DNA of 64,000 bases, taken from Acanthochlamys bracteata (Eukaryota; Streptophyta; Magnoliopsida; Pandanales; Velloziaceae). Each line of letters opens with the position of its first letter. The stretch's first letter is position 1. The translations under genes and the position numbers were made by a program. Positions 23,976 through 36,655 of this stretch are shown piece by piece. A model generated the notes under the pieces. That model had not been told where the DNA came from. It searched no databases and worked only from the letters and a program-made list of their open reading frames with translations. The stretch is from NCBI GenBank assembly GCA_019914995.1, contig CM034131.1, positions 10,200,501-10,264,500 on the forward strand. Direction: 5' to 3'.

Positions 23976-24770
23976 ATGTGGGGTCTCTCATCCAAAGCTG
24001 TGGCTGGAAGAACTGGAGGCAGTCGCTTAAAACAAGTCCAGGCAAATCCTGATTGCTCAGACGATGATGCCTCTTCCTGTGCAAGTAGAGATGAAGTGCT
24101 AGAATGCCCAATTTGCTGGGAATCATTTAACATGGTTGAAAATGTCCCTTATGTTCTCTGGTGTGGACACACATTATGCAAAAACTGTGTCCTGGGCCTT
24201 CAATGGGCATTTGTCAAGTTTCCAACAGTCCCAATCCAACTCCCTTTGTTCATCTCCTGCCCATGGTGCCAGTTGCTCTCTTTCCGCCTAGTTTGCAAGG
24301 GTGAACTTAAGTTTCCACGCAAGAACTATTTTCTGTTATGGATGGTAGAGAGCTTGAATGGTGATAGGGAGAAATCCCACTCATCATCATGCAGAGGTGA
24401 GCAGCAGATTTGGTCTTCAAGCAATAAGTTGGTTTCAGGCAGCAGCAGCAGCATTACACAAAGATCCTCTCAATATGTTCATCCAGAAAACACTCCCCAT
24501 AATTCCAACAATGCGAGGCCAGCAAACAATCTGACTGTTGAAAGGATCCGTTCCTCCTTAACAAAGTCATTGGCTTGCTTCGTTCACTTGACCGCCAAGT
24601 TCCCACTTGTACTCATCTTTCTTCTTATCGTGGTGTATGCCATACCTGCTAGCGCTGTCGTTTTGGCTCTATACATACTCATCACTATCCTCTTTGCGGT
24701 GCCTTCTTTCCTGATGTTGTATTTTGCATACCCCAGCTTGGATTGGCTTCTTAGAGAAATCATCACCTAG
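23976..24770 (+). CDS. RING-type E3 ubiquitin ligase with C-terminal membrane anchor
   Basis: A single coding exon of 264 residues. The ATG at 23976 (MWGLSSKAV) is the only methionine early in the frame; 39 open codons precede it without an ATG. A C3HC4 RING finger lies at about residues 44-100: CPICWESF, then CGHTLCKNC, then CPWC after a longer than usual spacer of about 29 residues. A Ser/Asn-rich linker follows. Two adjacent hydrophobic segments make the C-terminus (LVLIFLLIVVYAIPASAVV and ILFAVPSFLMLYFAY). The layout suggests a membrane-bound ubiquitin ligase with its RING in the cytosol. The substrate is unknown. The same protein pattern (ECPICWESFN, LPLFISCPWC) recurs in a conserved plant family that I recognise but cannot name by gene. 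Confidence 0.85.
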   Translation: MWGLSSKAVAGRTGGSRLKQVQANPDCSDDDASSCASRDEVLECPICWESFNMVENVPYVLWCGHTLCKNCVLGLQWAFVKFPTVPIQLPLFISCPWCQLLSFRLVCKGELKFPRKNYFLLWMVESLNGDREKSHSSSCRGEQQIWSSSNKLVSGSSSSITQRSSQYVHPENTPHNSNNARPANNLTVERIRSSLTKSLACFVHLTAKFPLVLIFLLIVVYAIPASAVVLALYILITILFAVPSFLMLYFAYPSLDWLLREIIT

Positions 24771-27640
24771 TATCTTCTTATACAATGCTAAGCCAGACAC
24801 AAGATTTAATATCGCGGACATTCTCATGGTAACTAGGACTTGTACTTCAAATGTCTGTTTATAAGTAGTCTTCACTTTGTAGTTTGGGTTTTCTGAAGCT
24901 CGAGCATTGTGGATAAATCAGAAATGAGACTGCTGGCTCGTTTATGCAGGTGAGGTATTCATGAGAATTCCTGTACATAGAACTGTTCAGCACTATGTGA
25001 TCTTGGGTACGTGATGCAAATTTGAAGAGTTCCAACTTCTGCTTTTGCTTTTGTTCGATGTTGGCTGATTTTCCTTTTATGAGATTTCCAGATTCATTTT
25101 TGTAATTCTGTTGCTGAGAAATATGGAAAACGTAATATTTCTGTTTTATTTCTTCGAAGTAAGGGGAAATAGAAAGAGAAATAGAATGGGGCTACCACGC
25201 TCACGTAGAGCCTTGTTGGGCCATTCATTTCAAGAAGCACCAGAATTTTCTTCGTTTTTCTTTTTTGGTTTTTATTCCCAATTTTCTGTAGCCGCAAAAG
25301 ATGAATTATTCTGTTCTCATACGTGTAGCAACACCGTCCATGAAGAATCTTGTTCCTTTTTTTTGTTTGTTTTGCTCAAATTTTTTTCAAGATTTTACTC
25401 TATTTCTCCAATCCAACAAACAACAGAGAAGAAGAATCAGTAACAGATTACTCGATTAATTGAATCAGAAAGATCGAAACCTAGTGATACAGAAGATTAG
25501 TGGTAGCAGCCATTGCCAGAACATCTTCTTCAGCTCCAAGCTCTACTGAAGAAGAAAACCTTTAGTTCTTTCAAGCCAAAGCAGACAGTTCTTGAATGTT
25601 TTTTCGAAATATATCTTCAATGATTCTAAAATAGAGAGCAGGAGAAGGATTTGTTTATTGACTGGTTCGGTGATTAATGCTTCTGCAGTGTCACTACTAT
25701 GTTGAACGGAAAGTGGGGCGATGAGATTGAACGGAAAGTTCTTAGCTTACCGGAAGTAGGCCATGCCTTAGCATATATTTTGCCTAGTGCTTCAAAATTG
25801 CTTGACTATGTTGAAATTGGCTTGCTACTTATTTTTCCACATGATTATAAAGAAAGGTATGGCATTTCTTTATTCGCTTTTAGAGCAAAACATGGAGTTG
25901 TTTTGCAAGTTCTTCCATTAATTTGAAGATCGCATTTTACTATAAAAGAACAAGGACATTGCTAGTGACGGATGCAGTGAATTTTGTTCCTAGGCAGCCA
26001 CCCGCGTGTATCAACAATGAATCCTTATTAGAATCTGCAAAGAATGGGGTAGCAGTTTAGATGCTTAGCAATGGGAAATGAACTTGTTGTTTGACAATAA
26101 ATAGCGTATTTCAAATATTTATAATTAAATTTATAAAAATAAAAAATAATTTTTTTTAAAAATAAATTTTAATTATTCATTTTAATTATTTATTGAAGTG
26201 AGATAAAAATAAAATTTATATTTTATGTTTCAATTATTTTAAAAATAAGTTACAAGTGGAGAGAAAAAGTTTTTGAAGAGATTGAAAATAAAAGAGTGAA
26301 ACTCAAGCAGAAGTGAAGATTTATGTAAAATTATAATTCAGAATTTTTTTAGTATTAAAATATATGAATTCATCAAAATTTTAAATTCGATAAAATTAAA
26401 ATTTTGATGAATTAAAACACTGTCCTAAACTGAATCGCCAAAAAAGGTTTGTTCATTGATTATTATATAATTCAAATCGGGCTTATTTGCAATTTTTCTT
26501 TTCTGCGAGAACATTTTCGTTGTGTTTATTCATGTATATCGCTTTAAGCCAACGCATTCACTGTCGACTGCATAGCTGTTGCCAGTTTCCTAAGTCACAC
26601 TTTTATGAGTTACAGGCCAATCTATGTGATCTTTGAAGGAAGATTTTGCCTGAAAAGAATTTAAATCGTGCGGGTGCTGATACCTTTGAAATTTATTTTA
26701 TAACTAAGTAGTTGGTCCAACTTGCAGAAGAAAAAGATGAACGCAATTTCTCCATGATTGCATCGTGATTTTAGTTGTTTGATTTTGCCATTAACATTCA
26801 TGTTCTTTCTATTCGTGATTTTCGCACTACGATCATTCTAAGATAAAGACGGTGTCCAAAGTGAAATCTCTCGACTTGTCTAATCCTGATTTCACTGTTT
26901 ACAGGAGGTAAGAAAGGATGGTGCTTCAAATCATGTTCCTCTGCTCGATCGAATCTATTAGAACCGAATGCAACAGAAATTGGGTTGTTTCTTAAATTGT
27001 CAAGACATTAGTTTTCAGCAAAAGTACTGGAGAAGGTAAGCACCCTACAATTTAAACGGTCACCTTGTTAGTAGATACGGCATGCATACAGCCAGGGTGT
27101 TCAATGACCCGGTATCTATTCTGAAAATAGAATACTTTAAAATAAAATTTTTATTTTATTTTATTTTAAAAAAAGTTTATTTTTTATTTTTTAGAAACTC
27201 ATTACTGATCTTGTTTGACTTAAAGAAAAACTTTCTTTTATAAATTTCTGCGAAGACGTGCAACGTAGTCGGTGAACATGATAAATAATTTCCTGTTCTT
27301 TGCATTACTCCGTCTACAGACATTAATTAAAAAAATTTGAATGAAATAAAAAATTGAAGATAGAGCAGAAGCTTTCAAATCAAATTAAGAAAAAATGATT
27401 AGGCAAAAAGGAGAAGTACTGTATTAAGAAAATGATAAACAAATTATGAGGTCCTGAAAATATGAAGTAGAATTAGTGTTGACTTAAATTGCAAAACTTG
27501 TTTGTAATGAAACTTCTCACATTTATGCCATCATAATGTCTTTAGTAAAATCAGGATAATTATACCGGAGAAGTTATAAAGAATTCTGGAAGGCTCACAT
27601 TACAAAATAATTTAATAAGCTGATAAATAGAGAGACAGAG
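24771..27640. other. intergenic region between RING and CaM-binding genes
   Basis: The 3'UTR of the RING gene probably reaches about 25100. An AT-rich block lies at about 26090-26420 and shorter ones near 27120-27200 and 27330. A 75-codon ORF at 25699-25926 (MLNGKWGDEIERKVL) has no recognisable domain, splice context or homologue that I know. Confidence 0.4.
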
Positions 27641-29622
27641 AGAGAGAGGTTTGGTTTTTTGGCGGGTGGGTGAGTGCGGGTCCCTAACTGTCACGCAAGC
27701 TCTTTTTCTTCCTCTCTTCCCCAAAAAACTCATTCTTTTGTTTGTTTGATTTTAGTTTTGCTTTTTCTATTTTTGTTCAATCTTTCTTTCGGTTTCTTTT
27801 TCTCTGTAAACATTTATTTCTTTCGGTGTTGTTTGTTATTGTTCTCTAATTCTCTTCCTTTCTTTCCACCGCACCAACAACAAACAAAAGCAACATCAAC
27901 AACAACCGTAGCGATGGCTTTGTCGCGGCGTTAGATTTCTTTTTTTTCCTCATTAAAACATGGAGAAATAGGAGAGCATGGGTTATGTTCATTTCGTCTT
28001 CAGCGGGTTCCTGCAAAAAGGTACAATCTTGCTGCTGTTTCTTGATCCTTTTTTTGTTTTCTCATCTGAGGAAGTTGTTGTTTGTTTGTTGTATTGATTT
28101 TTTTGGGTTTCATTTGCTATTTCTTTTGGTTGATGGGTTGTTGCCATTTGGTCGTTTGATTTCAATTTCTCCCCTCTTTCGTGGTTCTTTGATTATCAAA
28201 TTCCTTTTCTTTTCCCTCTCTTTTCATTTTTCAATGTTTTCTTCTTTCGTTATTGGTTTTTTTTTTTCTTTAGATTGCATTTAATTACTTTGGTGGATTG
28301 AATGTTGCATATTAGCAAGTTTGTGCTTGATAGATAAGCTAAGGAAACATGCCAATGAAATGAATTAATTACTGTTACATTATGGAATCAAGAGATGAAT
28401 TTTGATTCTCAAGTTCTGTTTTTGTTTTAATGTTGGGTTTTTTAAATGCTCCGGTGCATGGTCTGAGATTCTGGATTAGTCAATCGATATGAGATTCATG
28501 TAATTTGATGGAAATTCCATGTGTTAGAAGAAAAAAAATTCTCATAAACAGGAGATAATCAGATAGAACAAAGAGAAGATAAGAAGAAAGAAGTCTTCTG
28601 TTGGTGGATTGGAGCTTCATCAATTTGACTTGAATTGACTTTTTTTCCGCCTCTTCGATCGGATGATGTTTATCTGGAAGTTATGAAGGTGGCTTGGTTG
28701 AAAGACTTTTCAGTTTTTCCTTTATTTCATCTTTCCAGATGACACATTTTCCTGACTCTTAGCTGGCGATTTAGATTTATCTGATTAACACATTTCACAT
28801 GTAAGAGTTTCCATTTTTCAAAAGAAAATTTTTAATGTCAATGGTTGTCTGATGTCTATTTGAGATTTGAAGTGATCATATTACCTTTTTGTAGGAAAAT
28901 TATTTTCTTCGGATTGACTATCTGCAGTGGATGCCCCATTTTCTTTTCTGTTGACTATAATGATTCTTAGTTTTTCAATCTGCCTGGTTTCATGGATTCC
29001 TAATTACTATATGTATGAGACTATTTCGTGCTAGGTGGTTCCTGTGGGATTTCTTTGTAAGCAAATCATGAATACTTGATATTGTTATGCATTGGATGAT
29101 GCTTTATGTATTAGATTGTTAAGCAATCAGAGTCTGCGCCTAGAAGATATGGGCATGCTATGGTTGATATTTGGACTCAGTGGTTAGAAGTATATCTTTG
29201 AAGTTCCCATTAGAAGATGTAAATTTCAGTCTGTGCAATATCACATGCCAAGAGGAATAGAGTATGTTAGAAGATTTGGACGAAAAGTTGTGAAAATGAA
29301 ATGTTAGGGTATTAGCGGACCAACTTTTCAGCAAAGCATAAGGACATGTGAGAGTTCAGGTAGGTTACCTATTAAACATATACTTCTCATTAAACTTCTT
29401 TCTCCTCTTCACTTGTCAGATGCCCTTGCAATTTGGGTGAGTTTTCTGAATTCTTCGAGTCCATTTTACATACAACAGGAGCAATTTTATTCTACTAGTA
29501 ACTTGGCTTTCTTTGTCTAGAAGTTGCATTACTTTCGTTCATCGCTGGATTTTGAACTTACTGTTCTTGCTGTTTGGCTTTATCTTTGTCAAAGTTTATA
29601 AAAGTAACTTTGTTGCAGTCTG
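27641..29622 (+). promoter_or_regulatory. leader of the CaM-binding gene with long 5'UTR intron
   Basis: A C/T-rich stretch with CAACAACAA-type leader sequence at 27860-27910 looks like a plant 5'UTR. A donor (AAAAAG/GTACAATC) at 28021 and an acceptor (TTGTTGCAG) ending at 29618 bracket a 1.6-kb intron just upstream of the ATG at 29623. The transcription start cannot be fixed from sequence. Confidence 0.5.
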
Positions 29623-32132
29623 ATGAACAAAGAGGCAGCAGAGGAAGTTATCACCTCAGTGACTCCAGATACAGCTTATCCTGCTGGAGAAGCAGGGAGT
29701 ACTTCGGCTGAAAATGCACACACTGGAGCATCGATCTCTCCTGCAAGCAAACCGAAGAAGGTTCTTCCGCGGTATCTCAGCCCATCCCTTGGTTCCTGTC
29801 ATGATTTCTGCAAGCATGGAAGAAAGCATGATGTTGAAGTTGAAAGAAGGCTGCCCGTTCGCTTTGTTCGCAAAACCAATAGCATGGATGAAGGGTTCAA
29901 TCAGGTGAAAGATGCGCAGCTACAACAGGCGAAGGGTGCCTCTTGTAGGAAGCGCACTGCTCAGGAAAAGGTTGGACAAGATGGCAAGAAGGAAGGTTTT
30001 CCACATGCCGATATAAAGGAAAGGTTATCAAGGAAGCTTGTATCCAAGAAGTTATCTAAAAGCACAAAGCATTTGCCTGGCCACATACATGGTAAAGTGG
30101 AAGTGGTATCTGAAGAACTCACTGGCAACGAACAGATTACATCACCCCCTGTTGAAAAACACGTCATATATGATGCTGCTTTACCAGAAATGTCAGCAGA
30201 AGATGCACTTGAGCAATCTATCAATATCAATTTGGTGAAGCCACAACCAGATGACGATGCACTGACAGATGCAGGAGTGTTGTCGCCTCAAATCCGCGGT
30301 TCATCAGAAGATTACAATGAAATGAAGCTGCATGGTGCAATACCTAATAAGAGACTTGAGTTTGCTGAAGATGAACCTTCATATCCTGTCACCACGACAC
30401 CAAAAGAGAGCATGGATGCTGCTGACGGAAGTGTTGCTGATGCTGATGCTCCACCAGCTAACTTAATGACAGCGTCCTCTGAGGATTCTGTAATTATTGA
30501 GGTAGTCAAGCCACCCGTTCAGGAAATTAGTGTTTCTGCGGAAAGTATTCTAAATGACAGATCAGAGGGATCATCTGAGGGATCCATGAGCATGGAATTA
30601 GATACCCCACGATCTCCTGAGGATGGGGCTGCTAAGTCAGAGAATGTGCCTTCTGAGGATTTGGAAGAATGTGCTAATGAACTCTTCAGCATGAATCTGC
30701 AAACAACTGCCAAGAAGATGGTTGCAGAAAGAGAAACCATAAGCACAAAGGCAAAAGGTCAACAAGGTAGATCAAAGAACAGTACAACCAAAAACGGTGA
30801 TGTTCGTTCATTGAAAAACATGAAAGAAATGGCAAAGGGCTCAAACACTGGTGGAAGCATGAAGGAAGAGTCGTCAAAGCTGAAGTTCTCAAAGCCACGA
30901 CCACCTCTGACTGGATTATCTGGAAAACTGGAAGTGCTCAGGCAGAATGAGAGTGATGCATCTGGAGACTCCAACACTCTTCAGATGAAAGTTCCATCAC
31001 CTGTGGAGAAAACCCTCAAACCAGTGACACCAAAGCTTACAAAACAAGCTGGTGGTACGAAACCAGTGGTACCCAAAATTTCGAAACAACGAAACCCGTA
31101 TTCTACAAAAACGTCATTGTTTCTCCCAAAGCAAAGGTCACCAAGCTAACAACTTCATCACCTACAAATAAAATGAATGCGTCTGCTGGATCCTCAATCC
31201 TTCTGAAGCAAAGGAGACCAAAGAATAGCTCTCCTTCGGTTTCCAGATGTCTCGATATGCGAAGGATGAAGTTGGATAAAAGCACAGATGTGTCAGCTGG
31301 AGAAGACAATGGGATTAAACAGCAACAAGTTTCATCATCCTACAAAACTTCTGGCAGCGCATTTCCCAGAACTATGCTGAAGAACCATGTAAATGAATCA
31401 CCTTCCAGACAGGTAAAAAGCCCAGAAAGTACTCGAAAGCTTGAGGAGACCAATGAGAATATCAAGGAGAAATCGCTAGACAGTGTCTCGGCAAGGCTAG
31501 TACAAACTGGCCCCAAAGCAGCACAGCAACGACTGAGGAACAGAAGAAAGTCAATGTCTTCGGAAACCTTGTCAAAGTGTACCTCTTCACCGTCCAGGAG
31601 TTCTTATGACAAGGAAGAGCTTGATGACTTTGACTCTAGCACTAGTGTGAAAAGGCAAACTGATCACTCTCAAGGTAAGGACAGCAGCAGAAGAGTAAGA
31701 AGAACTTCAATGGTTACTCCAGTAACTGAAGCTCCCACACCCCGTAAGTTAAAGTTCCGTAGGGGAAAGGTAATTACTCCCCAACAGCCTGAGAACAATG
31801 GTCCTAGGAGACTAAGGTTCAGGCAGACAAGAACAATCAGTCAGACCCAAAACCGACGTGTTAAAGTGGATGCCGTAGACAGAAGCTATGTCAACAAGGA
31901 GGCTGCAAATGCGGATGCAGAAGGAGCAGGAACTAACTCAGAAGCTCCAACCGTGGTACTGAGACACCAAGGTCAGCAGGAGAAGAAAGACGCCAAAAGC
32001 TTGTTCAATCATGTCATCGAAGAGACTGCTAGTAAGCTTGTTGAAACCAGGAAGAGCAAGGTGAAGGCATTGGTTGGTGCTTTTGAGACGGTGATTTCTC
32101 TCCAAGATGGTAAACCCGTTTCCATAGTTTAA
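29623..32132 (+). CDS. plant calmodulin-binding-domain protein, apparently frameshifted
   Basis: A long intronless reading frame: frame 1 runs 29623-31149 (508 codons), then an overlapping frame carries on to 32132. The C-terminal half holds the family's calmodulin-binding domain: basic LRNRRKSMS, PRKLKFRRGKV, RRLRFRQTRT, then SLFNHVIEETASKLVETRKS and VKALVGAFETVISLQD at the end. The N-terminal half is low-complexity Ser/Glu/Lys with a motif around LPRYLSPSLGSCHDFCK, which is conserved in the family. The frames appear to join near 31085-31105, where one base seems missing: frame 0 continues as FYKNVIVSPKAKVTKL with matching composition, while frame 1 stops at 31149. As sequenced, the protein would lose its CaM-binding domain. 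Arabidopsis has a similar gene beside EDL1 and CLPB3. Either a real lesion or a sequence error. Confidence 0.85.
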
Positions 32133-35100
32133 AATTTTTCCTTTTTATTTTTAACTGGTTCTAGTTTTCTTCTTTTTTGTTTTCCATGGTGATGGATTGT
32201 TTATATTCTTAAAGAAAAAGTCCATAAAAGGATTTGACAATAAGCTGCAGTGTGCTTATTATACTGATAGAGAGATTTGTTTATAGACCCAAAGATTGAA
32301 AAGATCTTGTATGTAACAGTGAACAATTTGTTTTTCTAAAGTTTTCTGGGCTTGTGATTCTGATCCCTGTTTCTTTGTAATGTGACTGTTTCCATTTGCA
32401 ATAAATTTGCTTCAAGTATGCTGTCTGTAAATTGAAGTGCTGAGATTCTTTAGTGAAGTACAGTTATTTGTTTATGATTGTCAAACGCGTTTACGGGACA
32501 CCTCGTGTCTCGTATTCATATTCATTCATTTCCTTTGCATCTGAGCTTTGAAAACTGTATTGCGTCCATTTTTAAGAACACACTTCATCATGTGTTAAAG
32601 GAGAAGGAACCTTATTATGTGATAGTGGTTTTTGTCAAGCCACTACGTCAAGTGGTTCTGAAAAAAAAAAAAACTTTCTTAAAACAAAAATTATTTTAAA
32701 TTTTAAAATAAATTTTAATTTTTTACTAAAAATATTATTTAATTAATCAATAATAAGATTTTATTATTAAAATAGTTTGTACTTTATAAAAGATAAATTC
32801 TATTGAAATTATTAAAAAATATTATTGATATAGGAGATATTAAAAAAATTATTAAAAAATATGAAATAAAAATTTAAAATAAAAAGGAGTAGAAAATTTA
32901 TTAAAAATTTATTAAAAAATATGAAATAAAAAAATTTAAAAAGTACACACAAATATCATCTAGTATCGCGTCTTATCATATTAAAATAAATTTCGTGAAA
33001 ATAAAGTATCACAAAAAAAGTTCAGTTAAAAATAAAATTTTTAGTAAAATAGAATATAAAGTGATAATTAAAATATGAAAATAATATTTAGTATAAAACT
33101 TTTTTAGAAAAATTTTTAATATAAAAGTAGAGTTTGAAGTGGTAAATAAAATAAATCAAATTAAAAAGTGTGAAAAAAAAAAACGGTAGAGTTAGATCAA
33201 ATTAATTGAAACATGCCTTCCTTCTACATCGGAAAACGTCCCGTCTACAATAATAAATTTGAGCTACTAATAAAACACCGTGATTCGTCGGCGGCCCACT
33301 TGGACAGTTGGACTTAAGACTTGTCGGCCCACTTGTGTGGTCCTTAATTTTACGTTAATCAATTTTCTTCCCCTTATTTTTTTTTGGAAACTAAATAAAT
33401 AATTTGAAGCTAACCATAAACATGGTAATCAATAATAAATAATATAATCACAATAACCATGCTTTGAATTCGGGTTCGGGTCAACATCAAACTGGACGCG
33501 ACCCGAACCGACCAATTGCTTAAAACCAACCAGACATAGCTTAGACGTGTTGGTCTACCAACTCGTCTAACGATATAAAATCCACTAAACGTGAAGCAAT
33601 AAACTTTCATCTGACGGTTAAGATACTGCCACGCAAGTACGCACCGCTGGGTCTATGTAGTGTTTCGGTGTCCCGCGAGTGAGTGGAACGCGAGCTCCTC
33701 TTCTTCTTCGCTTCTTCTTCCTCGTTAAAATGTTCCTTCCATTCTTGTTCTCTCTTCTATTTTTTTTGCTGTCAGCGGAAGAACCAATATCAGAGAGATT
33801 TGCTTGCATTTTTAGAATTTGGACGAAAATGCCCTTGGCTTGGTGAAAGATTCTGAAGATTTTGTTGAGTTGATTTGAGTGAGAGAAGTTTTAGGACAAA
33901 TTTGGAGGGTAGATTTGGTATATACTTTTCTTTCATCTGTCTCATGCGAAAAAGGGAAAGAAAGGAGGAAGAAGCAAGGAAAGTGCACAAAGAAGGTTAG
34001 CAAGAACTACAGCTTCTGTGCTTTTAGTTCAGAGACGGGAATGAGTTGAAAATTTTCTGTTGCTGAGGTGAGATTTAGTTGAACTTATCAATTTCTTGTA
34101 CATAAAATAGATTGTTTTTAGTGAATGTGGATACTACGTCTATATGTTTTAGTGATTTGAAGTTTTCTTGATTAGGGATATAGAAAGAGATTGGTTCTTT
34201 GAGAATTAATAGAGACATAAACTGCTTTTAGGATTAATTTCGGAAATGGGATCCAAAGAGAGCAACAATGCGGGATTTCTCGAGATTTGCTTCTCTTCTA
34301 GTTTGTTTTGATTTTAGTTTGATAAATGGCAAGTGTGAAAATAGAAAGACGTTCTTTAATGTAAGCTTGTAATGGATCATAACACGATTGAACCTTGAGC
34401 TCGGGATATGTGAATCACGTTTGAGCGCATATGTGAGGCTGTGATTAGTTTGGACTAGAAGCTAAATCCAGGTAGTTTAGAAGTCAAATTGCTTTCCTTT
34501 TTGCCCCATACAAGTATTTTGGAAGTAAGCATGATGATATCTCAGCAATGAGAATAATTTATTGAGTTTTTAGAACTAAGATCTACTTTTTGATGTTTTT
34601 ATCTGTTAATATATGAATGCGATAATGCACATGTATGTTTCAATGATTTTCCATGGTCTTCTGCTACAGAAAGTTAACACAATTAGCTCCTTCTGATTGT
34701 CAAGCTTCTGTCTTCACTGTTACGTGCTTGTGTCTAACTTAATGTAACACCAGGTGGTCGGAATTTATGATGGCAATACTTCTATTGTTGCTTAGATTCA
34801 TATGCAGCAGAACAATTCATGTAAATGTATTAAGTGCATGGTGATTTGCCCAACAAGATTCTGTCTTGACCAAATAATTTAGTGCTATGCTTCATGAGGT
34901 TAGAAAATGTCAAGGACAAGATACCTTCATCTGATAATGTTGTGAAATGGTGTAATTGTCACCCTTGTCCTGTTTGTAGGTTCTAGTGGTACTTCACATT
35001 GAGTAGTGCAACTGCCTGCCACCATGCACATAGGTAATGGGTTTTTTGTGATGAACCTTCTTAAAATGTACATAGGTAATGTCCTTCTGTGTCAAATGAC

Positions 35101-35426
35101 CAATCACCATGTGCTACGTGTTTCAAGTTTAAGAATGCATGCTTTTGCAAGATGATTGCTCAGAATCATCTGGTCTTTACTGACCATCATAATTCATCAT
35201 GTAAGAAATTTGATACCTGAATTATAACCAGAAGTTTCTAGATCATTCTTATGCAAAGATAGTTCTCTATAAGCTCCTGTAGGAATAAGATTGCAGTCCA
35301 TTTTTCTTGTATATTTCTGCCACCATTGGAAAGATATGAAACAGTTATAGTATGAGACAGTATTAGCAGATTATGTTAACTGATTTGGATCTGTTATTCA
35401 GCTGGCTGCTGTGGCAGACTAAAGGA
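32133..35426. other. intergenic region and 5'UTR with intron of the EID1-like gene
   Basis: 32133-32450 is the 3'UTR of the CaM-binding gene. About 32640-33190 is strongly AT-rich with A/T inverted motifs, probably MITE debris. Sequence from about 33650 looks like a transcribed leader. A donor (GCTGAG/GTGAG) at 34068 and an acceptor (GTGGCAG) ending at 35417 define a leader intron of about 1.35 kb. The minus-strand ORFs around 33400-34000 lie in this leader and look spurious. Confidence 0.45.
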
Positions 35427-36179
35427 ATGTTGGCACCAAAACAATACCGCTGTACCCATTCATCAAGCTGCTTATGCAGAAAGGGACATTTGAATGAAGA
35501 TGCTCTATTCTTAGTATTTCGACATCAGAATTGGAACCCGAGGTTGATTGCCTTGCTATCTTGCGTTTGCAAGTGGTTTGATGATATTGCCAAGCGTGTC
35601 TTATGGAAGGAGTTTTGCCAAGCACGTGCCCCTAAGATGATGCTAGATCTTCAAGCTAGCAGCAGCAAGAGTGCTGATGGCAACTGGAAAGCACTCGGCA
35701 AGCTTCTAATCTACTGTCCTGCCTGCGCTAAAGGTGGTTCACTGAAGAACATCAACTGTCCGGGCCACTTTGTTTACCAAACACGCTTTTCACGGACGTC
35801 AGGGAAAAGCTTTCTCCCGCCACCATGTAGATCAGATGTTTTATATGTTTCAGACCCTTGCGAGCATCTTGATCAAGGAGATGAAGGCGATCTTGGTTTC
35901 TTCCGTGGTATGTTCAAATCATTTAAACTTTCAAGAGTACGCAGAATGCTGATTGACAGGGGAGCTGAGCTGCATTGCAGTGAGACATGTCCTTATTGTA
36001 AGGCAAAGGTATGGAGCATGCTACAGGCTGGAATGGTCCCACAGAGTGCATGTAACAAGCTGGGTGCTTATGAAGACGGCATCGACTATTATGTTTGCCT
36101 TAACGGTCATTTGCTTGGGGTGTGCACTCTTTTACCTCTATCTGATTCCGAAGAAGCATCTGAAGTCGATGGTCTGTAA
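35427..36179 (+). CDS. EDL1: EID1-like F-box protein
   Basis: A single coding exon of 250 residues starts at the ATG at 35427 (MLAPKQYRC), just behind the leader acceptor. A Cys-rich start (CTHSSSCLCRKGHL) precedes the F-box (NEDALFLVFRHQNWNPRLIA, LLSCVCKWFDDIAKRVLW). After it come the EID1-family motifs ARAPKMMLDL, FSRTSGKSFLPPPCRSDVLY, VSDPCEHLDQGDEGDLGFFR, CPYCKAKVWSML and YYVCLNGHLLGVCTLLPLSD. The protein should be the substrate adaptor of an SCF ubiquitin ligase. EID1 acts in phytochrome A signalling and EDL3 in ABA and flowering responses; this gene's own targets are not shown by sequence. The link to EDL1 rests on the neighbouring CaM-binding, CNGC2 and CLPB genes. Confidence 0.92.
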   Translation: MLAPKQYRCTHSSSCLCRKGHLNEDALFLVFRHQNWNPRLIALLSCVCKWFDDIAKRVLWKEFCQARAPKMMLDLQASSSKSADGNWKALGKLLIYCPACAKGGSLKNINCPGHFVYQTRFSRTSGKSFLPPPCRSDVLYVSDPCEHLDQGDEGDLGFFRGMFKSFKLSRVRRMLIDRGAELHCSETCPYCKAKVWSMLQAGMVPQSACNKLGAYEDGIDYYVCLNGHLLGVCTLLPLSDSEEASEVDGL

Positions 36180-36655
36180 ATTATTTTCAAGCACTTCGAT
36201 GTGTATTGGGATAACACATTATTTATTATCCTTAATTCCAATCATATCTCGTTTATATATGAATACTGGATGCCTAATCAATAGGTTTCATCATAAACTA
36301 CATTGAACATTTTATTTCTGTACCATGATTTTTAGTATTCAGCTTTGTAAATTCGTACTTTGTCTAGTTATTTACGTGAAATAATTTTAATTTCGAATCG
36401 TTAGTGTTTTCTGGAATTTTGGAAAGACCACCACTATGAGCTGGGCATTGAGGGCCAAAATCAATTTGTGTCCTCATTTTGCTAAAACTATGTTATGTAC
36501 GCTGATATGAAATTATGTTGAACCTGGTATTGTCAAAATAGCTTTATGAGTCTGATATTGAAAATTGTTTATATGTATATATTTTCTGGTAGTTTTATTT
36601 TGTTTCGGTTTTTTTTTTCTCTCTCCTCCAGTTCAAATTTGAAGAATTCACTCTC
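36180..36655. other. short intergenic region
   Basis: Contains the 3'UTR of the F-box gene and the promoter and leader of the SNF2-HNH gene. A T/C-rich run at about 36608-36630 lies near the ATG. Confidence 0.5.

Noticed and set aside
25699..25926. 75-codon ORF between the RING and CaM-binding genes as a gene
   Set aside because: No domain, splice context or recognisable homologue; the length is compatible with chance.
29623..32132. Two separate genes, one per reading frame
   Set aside because: Composition, the Arabidopsis family layout and the overlap of frames fit one gene with a single-base frameshift; the second frame has no promoter gap or leader.
33410..34003. Overlapping minus-strand ORFs of 60-66 codons
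   Set aside because: They lie in the probable transcribed leader of the F-box gene, overlap each other in different frames and look low-complexity.
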